64,000 bases of DNA, taken from contig NZ_JAGKQQ010000001.1 of NCBI RefSeq assembly GCF_017939745.1, positions 4,898,001-4,962,000 of the forward strand, given 5' to 3'. Source of the DNA: Gemmata palustris (GTDB taxonomy: Bacteria > Planctomycetota > Planctomycetia > Gemmatales > Gemmataceae). Made by a program: the position numbers and the translations under genes. Numbering within the stretch: position 1 is the stretch's first letter; the number at the start of each line of letters is the position of its first letter. Shown piece by piece: positions 58,605-64,000 of the stretch. Below the pieces are notes generated by a model, which searched no databases, was not told the DNA's origin, and saw nothing but the letters and a program-made list of their open reading frames with translations.

Positions 58605-59323
58605 GTACCGCTTCCCCACTGCTGATCGTCGATAACCTCGAAGCGGGCTACGGCCCGATCAACGTGCTGCACCGGCTCTCGCTCACGGTGAACCCGGGCG
58701 AGATCGTCACCATTATCGGGGCGAACGGGGCCGGCAAAACGACGACGCTGATGTGCATCTCCGGGGTCGTGAAGACGCGCGCCGGGAGCATCACGTTCGA
58801 CGGCAAGCCCCTCGCCGGCGTGCCCGCGCACAACATCGTGCGCCTCGGTCTGGCGCAGTCGCCGGAGGGCCGTAAGATCTTCGCACGACTCACGGTGCGC
58901 GAGAACCTGGAGATGGGTGCGTTCACGCGCACCGATTCCGAAGGCGTGCGCGAGGACATTCAAAAAGCGTACAAGATGTTCCCCATCCTGGAGAAACGGC
59001 AGGCGCAAGCCGGCGGGCTGCTCTCCGGCGGTGAACAGCAGATGCTCGCGATCGCTCGTGCCCTCATGGCGCGGCCCAAGTTACTGCTCCTTGATGAACC
59101 CTCGCTCGGGCTGGCACCACAAATCGTGGTTCAGATCTTCGACGTGATTCGCGAGCTGAACAAGCAGGGCATGTCGGTACTGTTGGTCGAACAGAACGCG
59201 CGCATGGCACTAAAAGTCGCCCACCGCGGCTACGTGCTGGAAACCGGCCGCATCACCTGTACCGACCGCGCCGACGTGCTGCTGCACGACCCGCGCATCC
59301 GCGAGGCGTATTTGGGCGAGTAG
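58601..59323 (+). CDS. livF: Branched-chain-type ABC ATPase LivF
   Basis: 240 aa from a GTG at 58601 overlapping the livG stop by 4 bases, with AGGAGG 7-8 bases upstream. Walker A GANGAGKTTT, Q-loop LAQSPEGRKIF, signature LLSGGEQQMLAIARALM, Walker B LLLLDEPSLGLAP and the switch His-equivalent region VEQNARMAL. Normal LivF length with no insertion, in contrast to LivG. It forms the ATPase pair with LivG. The operon ends here. Confidence 0.95.
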   Translation: MSTASPLLIVDNLEAGYGPINVLHRLSLTVNPGEIVTIIGANGAGKTTTLMCISGVVKTRAGSITFDGKPLAGVPAHNIVRLGLAQSPEGRKIFARLTVRENLEMGAFTRTDSEGVREDIQKAYKMFPILEKRQAQAGGLLSGGEQQMLAIARALMARPKLLLLDEPSLGLAPQIVVQIFDVIRELNKQGMSVLLVEQNARMALKVAHRGYVLETGRITCTDRADVLLHDPRIREAYLGE

Positions 59324-59325
59324 GT

Positions 59326-59396
59326 ATTGGTCCGCGGGTCGTGGTCCATAGTCCATAGTCATCAGCACACGGACTATGGCCACGGATCACGCACCC
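59326..59396. repeat. Imperfect palindrome before the enolase-like gene
   Basis: GGTCGTGGTCCATAGTCC-type sequence (about 59336-59353) and GGACTATGGCCACGGATC (about 59371-59388) pair imperfectly. An ATG at 59376 falls inside the right arm and would add seven residues to the next protein, so the ATG at 59397 is preferred for that gene. Confidence 0.55.
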
Positions 59397-60497
59397 ATGA
59401 AAGTCACCCGCCTTGCCACCGATCGCCTCCGCGTCCCCTTCCCCAAAACCACGCGCGTATCACTCACGTCCCCGGCCCCGACCACACCCGATGCGGTCGA
59501 GTTGATTCTCGTTCACCTCGAAACCGACAGTGGAATTACCGGTCTGGGCTTCACGTATGTACTCGGCGCGGGCGGTTCGGCACTGCGGGCGCTGATCGAC
59601 ACCGAACTGTCACCGATCGTTTTGGGCGAAGACCCGCGCGACACGGACCGCCTGTTCGCGCGTGCGGAGGGGCGCTTCCGGGGAGTCGGCTTCGCGGGGC
59701 TCGCGGCCCGGGCCTATTCCGCCGTCGATATTGCTCTCTGGGACGCGCGAGCGAAGGCGGCCGGCGCTCCGCTCGCGAAAATGCTCGGCGGCGCGAAGTC
59801 TTCGGCCGCGTTCGTGGTATCGGACGCGGCCACGCTCGGGCGCGACGCGGCCGAGGTGCTCAAGATCGCGAAACCGCACCTGAAGCAGGGCGCGGTCGGG
59901 GTCCGCATCGAAATCGGCGCCGGTGACGTGCAGGCCGATGCCGACCGCGTGCGCGAGATCCAGGAGGGCGTGGGGGAAGACGGCTGGATCGCGGTCACGG
60001 CCGATAGCCGGTTCGATCTGAGTACCGCTCTCGCGCTCACGCACTTCTTCGAGGACGTGGGCGTCGACGTGTTTGAAGACCCGATCCCGGCCGCGGACAC
60101 GATCGGTTACGACAAGCTCGCGCGCCTCGCCGAAGTGCCGCTCGCGATCGGCGCGAGCTTCGACTCGTGCGACGCCTTCCTCCAGGTCATCCGCAACGGC
60201 ACCATTCGCACCATCCGCCCGGACGTGTGCCGGCTCGGGGGCATCACGCCGCTCCTGAAGGTCGCAGCCGTGGCGGAAGCGTACCACATCGCGGTGTCGC
60301 CGGTGCGGTTACCGGAAGTCGGCGTTCACCTCGCGTGCGGGCTCGCATCCGTGCCGCACGTCGATTCGGTCTCGTGGTTCAAGGACGTGTTCACGGGAGG
60401 AGCGAAGTTCGAGGGCGGCAAAATGACGCCCACTGCGGAACCCGGATTGGGCCTCACCATGAACGAAGAGGTCGCAGCGAAGTGGCGGATCAGTTGA
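59397..60497 (+). CDS. Enolase-superfamily protein with degenerate active site
   Basis: 366 aa from the ATG at 59397. It has the N-terminal cap and barrel of the mandelate racemase/muconate-lactonising group: ETDSGITGLGF, AARAYSAVDIALWDARAKAAG, VFEDPIP, RPDVCRLGGIT. Two metal ligands are visible (Asp203 in TADSRFD, Glu227 in FEDP) but the third Glu is Ala253 (AIGASFDS instead of G-E). The K-x-K base motif is R170-I-E172, and the usual His in the SPH.LPE loop is Val303 (SPVRLPE). So ordinary MR/MLE chemistry is unlikely; it may be a different reaction or a non-enzyme. Cytoplasmic. It follows the transporter operon on the same strand with a repeat between. Confidence 0.85.
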   Translation: MKVTRLATDRLRVPFPKTTRVSLTSPAPTTPDAVELILVHLETDSGITGLGFTYVLGAGGSALRALIDTELSPIVLGEDPRDTDRLFARAEGRFRGVGFAGLAARAYSAVDIALWDARAKAAGAPLAKMLGGAKSSAAFVVSDAATLGRDAAEVLKIAKPHLKQGAVGVRIEIGAGDVQADADRVREIQEGVGEDGWIAVTADSRFDLSTALALTHFFEDVGVDVFEDPIPAADTIGYDKLARLAEVPLAIGASFDSCDAFLQVIRNGTIRTIRPDVCRLGGITPLLKVAAVAEAYHIAVSPVRLPEVGVHLACGLASVPHVDSVSWFKDVFTGGAKFEGGKMTPTAEPGLGLTMNEEVAAKWRIS

Positions 60498-60530
60498 ATC
60501 GCTGAGAGCAGAAGCCCTTTTCGCTCTCAA

Positions 60531-60631
60531 TGGCGGGGGAAAGCGACACTGAGAAAATTCGGGAGATCGAAGACGATTGTATCACCGGCGGCACGCTCGA
60601 CGCCACCGTGCCGCGGAACGAGTTCCTGTGA
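60531..60631 (+). pseudogene. Broken fragment of the DUF1080 gene
   Basis: These 101 bases align with codons about 32-65 of the intact DUF1080 gene at 61402. The fragment reads SDTEKIREIEDDCITGGTLD then ATVPRNEFL, then stop, against GDTEKTWKIEDGCIVGGTLD and AVVPRNEFL in the intact gene. A 1-base indel near the left end and an early TGA show it cannot encode the protein. Similarity stops abruptly on both sides. Confidence 0.85.
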
Positions 60632-60700
60632 GCACATCGGGGAGCTATTCGGAGTTTTTTGACGAAAAGATCGGAGGACAAACGACTCTGAGGGCAACCA

Positions 60701-61351
60701 ATGACTGAGGCAGAATGGCTGAACGCGACCAACCTTAACCCGCTTCTGCACACCGCTCGCCGACTGTCAAGTGAGCGGAAGTTGCGGCTCTTTGTGTGTG
60801 CTTGCGTGCGGGGCTTTTTCCCGGCCAATGCACACCCTGACCTCCGCCGTGGTGTGAACGCGGCTGAGCAGATGGCAGACGGAACTGCGAGCCTTGCCGT
60901 CACCGAAAGCACGCGCGAGCTATTTGGCTCGCTCATCTATGTCGGTGACTACGAGGCCCAAGGCTTCGCGGGCGAGAATATGGCCCCCGCCACTTTCATT
61001 CGACATGCGGTCGCTCCACGGGCTGACCAAGTAGCAAGGGTGATATCCTACCTCTCCGATTACGATGCCGATATGGGATTGGAGAACACGCAAACAGGTG
61101 TGCCGTGGTTGCGCGACATCTTGGGGAACCCTTTCTGCCCGATTGCCTTATCACCCGACTGGCGCACTGGCACCACGATATCACTTGCGCAGCAGATGTA
61201 CGACAGCCGCGACTTTTCCGCGATGCCGATCCTGGCCGACGCACTTCAAGATGCTGGGTGCGACAACACCGACATCCTCGATCACTGCCGGAGTGATGGC
61301 CCGCACATCCGGGGTTGCTGGGTGGTTGATGCGATCTTGGGCAAAGCGTAG
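60701..61351 (+). CDS. MTEAEWL-family protein, Gemmata-type paralogue 2
   Basis: 216 aa. Function unknown. It shares with the 13114-13803 protein the start MTEAEWLN, a KLRLFVCACVRG segment in place of KLLACACCRIM, and the strongly conserved end (RDFSAMPILADALQDAGC, DHCRSDGPHIRGCWVVD). The middle diverges, including the segment around DYEAQGFAGENMAP. It lies between a broken and an intact copy of a DUF1080 gene, suggesting that a block was duplicated or inserted here. No signal peptide or membrane helix. Confidence 0.8.
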   Translation: MTEAEWLNATNLNPLLHTARRLSSERKLRLFVCACVRGFFPANAHPDLRRGVNAAEQMADGTASLAVTESTRELFGSLIYVGDYEAQGFAGENMAPATFIRHAVAPRADQVARVISYLSDYDADMGLENTQTGVPWLRDILGNPFCPIALSPDWRTGTTISLAQQMYDSRDFSAMPILADALQDAGCDNTDILDHCRSDGPHIRGCWVVDAILGKA

Positions 61352-61401
61352 ATTGCTGGTCTTGGTTGTTCAGAATGTCGTCACCGCCCGTAGGAGAACA
61401 C

Positions 61402-62034
61402 ATGAAGCCCGTCCTCTCCGCACTGCTGCTGATGCTCCCGACTGCCGTCACAGCCGCCGACAAGCCAGTTACTCTCTTCAACGGCAAAGACTTCTCTGGC
61501 TGGGAAGGCGACACGGAGAAAACCTGGAAGATTGAAGATGGGTGCATCGTGGGCGGCACGCTCGACGCCGTCGTACCGCGAAACGAGTTCCTCTGCACCA
61601 AGAAGACCTACGCGGACTTCGAGCTGAAGGTCACGTTCAAGCTCACCGGGGAGAAAGCAAAAGCCAACGCGGGCGTCCAGTTCCGCACCAAACGCATCCC
61701 GAACGACCACGAGGTGAGCGGCTACCAGGCCGATGCGGGTCAGGACTATTGGGGCGCACTGTACGACGAGAGCCGCAGAAACAAGATCCTCGCGAAGCCC
61801 GCCAAAGACGCGATCGAGAAGTTGGTGAAGCACGACGACTGGAACGAGTACGTGATCCGGTGCGAGGGTCCGCGCATCAAACTGTGGCTCAACGGCACGC
61901 TCACCGTGGACTACACGGAAGCGGACGACAAGGTCGAGCGCAGCGGCGTGATCGGGCTCCAGATCCACGGCGGCGCGAAGGCGAAGGTGTTCTACAAGAA
62001 CATCACGATCGAAGAGCTGCCCACGAAAAAGTGA
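61402..62034 (+). CDS. DUF1080 / 3-keto-disaccharide hydrolase-like secreted protein
   Basis: 210 aa from the ATG at 61402, with AGGAG 8 bases upstream and a signal peptide (MKPVLSALLLMLPTAVTAAD). The rest is a single DUF1080 beta-sandwich: LFNGKDFSGWEGD, FLCTKKTYADFELKVTFKL, NAGVQFRTKRIPN, WNEYVIRCEGPRIKLWLNG, SGVIGLQIHGGAKAKVFYKN. The fold is related to concanavalin-like lectins and glucanases, and some members hydrolyse 3-keto-glucosides. It acts outside the cytoplasmic membrane. A fragment of a second copy lies at 60531. Confidence 0.92.
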   Translation: MKPVLSALLLMLPTAVTAADKPVTLFNGKDFSGWEGDTEKTWKIEDGCIVGGTLDAVVPRNEFLCTKKTYADFELKVTFKLTGEKAKANAGVQFRTKRIPNDHEVSGYQADAGQDYWGALYDESRRNKILAKPAKDAIEKLVKHDDWNEYVIRCEGPRIKLWLNGTLTVDYTEADDKVERSGVIGLQIHGGAKAKVFYKNITIEELPTKK

Positions 62035-62144
62035 AACGAGACCGCCCTGGTTTGCCTCACTTCATTATCATTTGCACGCGACTCGGCGCGACGGGTATCT
62101 TGGATCGTGGTTACGCGCTGCCCACAACTCCGAGGATCGCGCTC

Positions 62145-62852
62145 ATGCGGAAGCTCCTCCCCCTTGCGGCCGTTCTGATTGTGTTGACGAGTACGCGGGC
62201 CGATGAAAAGATCCGCGCGCCCATACCCAAAGCACCGCCACCGCCGTCGATTGACGGCAAGTACACGCTCGTGGCGACGTACAACGGTGCCGCGGTCGCC
62301 GCGGTACGAGAGAAGGGTGGATTCGGTGGCCCCGGCGGTGTCGCCGCCGATGGGGGTGGCTTCGCGCCCTCGCGCACGACGCTCGTGCGCGGGGAGACGA
62401 TCATCTCCAAGAGCGAGATCGTGATCGAAGCGCGCACGCCGACCGCGAGCGCCACCACGATGGAGTACACGCTCGACCCGACGAAATCGCCCATCGCGAT
62501 CGATGTCGAGATCGTTCCCGTGCGCGGGAAGAAGACGCGGGGGCTGGGAGTTGTCGAGATCACCAATAACCGGCTCGTGATCGCGCTGGCCAAGGAAGGG
62601 GCGGATCGGCCCAAGACGGTGGATGAAGCCGAGGGCGTGACGGTGTACTACTTCCAGAAGGCCCCACCTCCGCCGCGCACCGAGTTCCGCATTGTTGCTT
62701 TGACCGTCGGCAAGGAAGAGGAGGCCGAGAAGGAACTGAACCGGCTCGCGAAAGAGGGCTACGAACTCGTGTCCACGACGAACCCGACCGCCCCCGATGC
62801 CAAGGCGTCCGTTACGACGGTCCACTTCATTCTGAAGCGCACCGTGAAGTAA
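62145..62852 (+). CDS. Secreted TIGR03067-like protein with DUF4177-like C-terminus
   Basis: 235 aa from the ATG at 62145. Signal peptide MRKLLPLAAVLIVLTSTRAD, then a short Pro-rich linker and a region resembling planctomycete TIGR03067 proteins (LVRGETIISKSEIVIEARTP, MEYTLDPTKSPIAIDVEIVP). The last 60 residues look like DUF4177 (EFRIVALTVGKEEEAEKELN then RLAKEGYELVSTT, ending FILKR). No enzymatic motif. Location periplasmic or extracellular; role unknown. Confidence 0.7.
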   Translation: MRKLLPLAAVLIVLTSTRADEKIRAPIPKAPPPPSIDGKYTLVATYNGAAVAAVREKGGFGGPGGVAADGGGFAPSRTTLVRGETIISKSEIVIEARTPTASATTMEYTLDPTKSPIAIDVEIVPVRGKKTRGLGVVEITNNRLVIALAKEGADRPKTVDEAEGVTVYYFQKAPPPPRTEFRIVALTVGKEEEAEKELNRLAKEGYELVSTTNPTAPDAKASVTTVHFILKRTVK

Positions 62853-62899
62853 CGGCACCGACCGAGTCCAATGGCGCCTGCACTCGACGCACGCGGGCG

Positions 62900-63139
62900 C
62901 TACTCGTCTCGGTCGCCTCTTTTCTCTTCGTTGTCCGCGCCCTTCTTCTTCCGCGTGCTGTCGTTATCGAGCTTGTTCAGCGTGTCCGAGCGGTAGCCGC
63001 CGAGGTCTTCTTCCGCGTGCGCGGCCTCGTCCGGGTTGGTCGCGAGGTTCTTCTTGAGTTCCGCCCGGCGGTGCTTGTTTCCGCGCTTCTTGAGTGCCCG
63101 CTTGATGTCGCGGAGCATCCGTTTATCGGGATCAGGCAC
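62900..63139 (-). CDS. Small conserved highly charged protein, function unknown
   Basis: 79 aa from a GTG at 63139, preceded by GGAGG at 8 bases. Beginning VPDPDKRMLRDIKRALKKRG (initiator read as Met), it is very rich in Lys, Arg, Asp and Glu throughout (GNKHRRAELKKNL, GGYRSDTLNKL, RKKKGADNEEKRG). It resembles small basic planctomycete proteins of unknown role, possibly nucleic-acid-associated, but this is inferred only from composition. It is divergent from the glycosyltransferase start. Confidence 0.7.
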   Translation of the reverse strand: MPDPDKRMLRDIKRALKKRGNKHRRAELKKNLATNPDEAAHAEEDLGGYRSDTLNKLDNDSTRKKKGADNEEKRGDRDE

Positions 63140-63273
63140 GGTACCAACCTCCGGTTCGCAAACGGGCGAAACAATCCACCCGACCCAAACGCCAAATACG
63201 CGCACCCAACACTTCACGCGACCCACACGCGGGGGAACTTGAAACTCGGAACCCGAAGCTCGAAACTTCCCGA

Positions 63274-64000
63274 ATGGCACGAATCCTCATCGCGACCGAT
63301 GCGTGGCACCCGCAGGTGAGCGGCGTCGTGCGAACGCTCGACACCACCGCCCAACTGCTCCGCCAACAGGGGCACGCGGTCGAGGTCATCGAACCGACCG
63401 GCTTTCCGCAGTTCCCGGTGCCGTTCTACCCGGAGATCCCGCTCTGCGTCATGCGCACCGGGCGCGTCTACGAGCGCGTCTGCAAATTCCGGCCGGATCA
63501 CGTCCACATTTCTACAGAGGGGCCGCTCGGCTTCTGGGTTCGCCGATTCTGTCGGCGCATGGGGTGGCGGTTCAGTTCGTCGTACCACACGCGGTTCCCG
63601 GAATACCTCAAGCACCTCGCCCGCGTGCCCGAAAGCGTCACTTACAAATTCCTTAAGTGGTTCCACGGGCGCTCGTCGTGCATGATGGTCGCGACGCCGA
63701 GTTTGGAGAAGGAACTCGTGAGCCGCGGGTTCCGGGCGCCCATACGCAGGTGGTCGCGCGGGGTCGATCTGGGCACCTTCCGCCCGCGCCCGAAAGTGGA
63801 CACGACCTATCCGCGCCCCATCCTACTTTACGTCGGTCGCGTTTCGCACGAGAAGGGGATTGATGACTTCTTGAAGCTCAAATCGGCTGGCACGAAACTC
63901 GTTGTCGGCGACGGTCCCGCCCGCGCCGAGTTGGAACGCAAGTACCCCGAAGCCGTGTTCCTCGGTTACCGCAAAGGCGAAGCGCTCGGCGAAGTGTACG
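63274..64000 (+). CDS. GT4-family glycosyltransferase, 3' end outside window
   Basis: The ATG at 63274 opens a frame of 242 codons to the window edge. The start MARILIATDAWHPQVSGVVRT is typical of GT4 transferases acting on phospholipid-linked mannose or glucose. Residues 82-90 contain PDHVHISTEGPLGF, then SSSYHTRFPEYL. After a linker the donor-binding half begins LLYVGRVSHEKGIDDFLKL (about 188-206) and KLVVGDGPARAELERKYP. The catalytic E-x7-E motif lies beyond the window. The likely role is glycosylation of a membrane lipid; donor and acceptor unknown. Confidence 0.85.
   Translation, partial: MARILIATDAWHPQVSGVVRTLDTTAQLLRQQGHAVEVIEPTGFPQFPVPFYPEIPLCVMRTGRVYERVCKFRPDHVHISTEGPLGFWVRRFCRRMGWRFSSSYHTRFPEYLKHLARVPESVTYKFLKWFHGRSSCMMVATPSLEKELVSRGFRAPIRRWSRGVDLGTFRPRPKVDTTYPRPILLYVGRVSHEKGIDDFLKLKSAGTKLVVGDGPARAELERKYPEAVFLGYRKGEALGEVY

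Overview
The window is high-GC DNA from a planctomycete, most likely a Gemmataceae member close to Gemmata. This rests on hallmark families seen directly: a PVC-type dehydrogenase with HEAT repeats, a cupredoxin-like domain and a cytochrome c motif; a DUF1559 pseudopilin; a DUF1549/DUF1553 plus DUF1501 gene pair; DUF1571 and DUF1080 proteins; a TIGR02996 companion domain; kinases with a Gemmata-style N-terminal domain; and two paralogues of a family starting MTEAEWL. No rRNA, tRNA, CRISPR array, transposase or phage gene was seen. Both edges cut genes: an NTF2-like protein on the left and a GT4 glycosyltransferase on the right.

Layout. 1-13000: NTF2-like fragment, giant secreted dehydrogenase/cytochrome protein, CobW-type GTPase carrying an in-frame repeat, trypsin-like protease, ArsR regulator, glycoside-hydrolase-like protein. 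13100-24240: MTEAEWL protein, then a long plus-strand gene string (PQQ propeller, DUF1559, MFS transporter, two ArsI-like/ArsM-tail fusions, DUF1549/1553, DUF1501, EF-hand protein), mostly with overlapping or very short junctions. 24475-35090: sortilin-like propeller with a PDZ domain, DUF1571, metallo-beta-lactamase hydrolase, outer-membrane-like protein, GlcG/HbpS-like protein, His-rich secreted protein. 35267-41873: purE-purK and two receptor-type Ser/Thr kinases. 42400-51840: universal stress protein, YoaK-like membrane protein, an AT-richer patch with two small genes, molybdopterin oxidoreductase plus acetyltransferase, methyltransferase, trans-sulfuration enzyme, TIGR02996 protein. 51959-59323: dtd followed by a complete branched-chain amino-acid-type ABC importer (two binding proteins, two permeases, two ATPases). 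59397-64000: degenerate enolase-superfamily protein, DUF1080 locus with a broken duplicate, small conserved proteins, glycosyltransferase.

The most unusual items are a LivG-type ATPase whose nucleotide-binding domain is interrupted by about 200 residues carrying two predicted membrane helices and an extracytoplasmic loop; a tandem pair of ArsI-like dioxygenase domains fused to what looks like the C-terminal half of ArsM, next to an MFS exporter; and several different palindromic repeats, one of which has become coding sequence inside the CobW GTPase and another of which is nested inside a second repeat family. All functional statements are inferred from motif recognition by eye; no database search was run.
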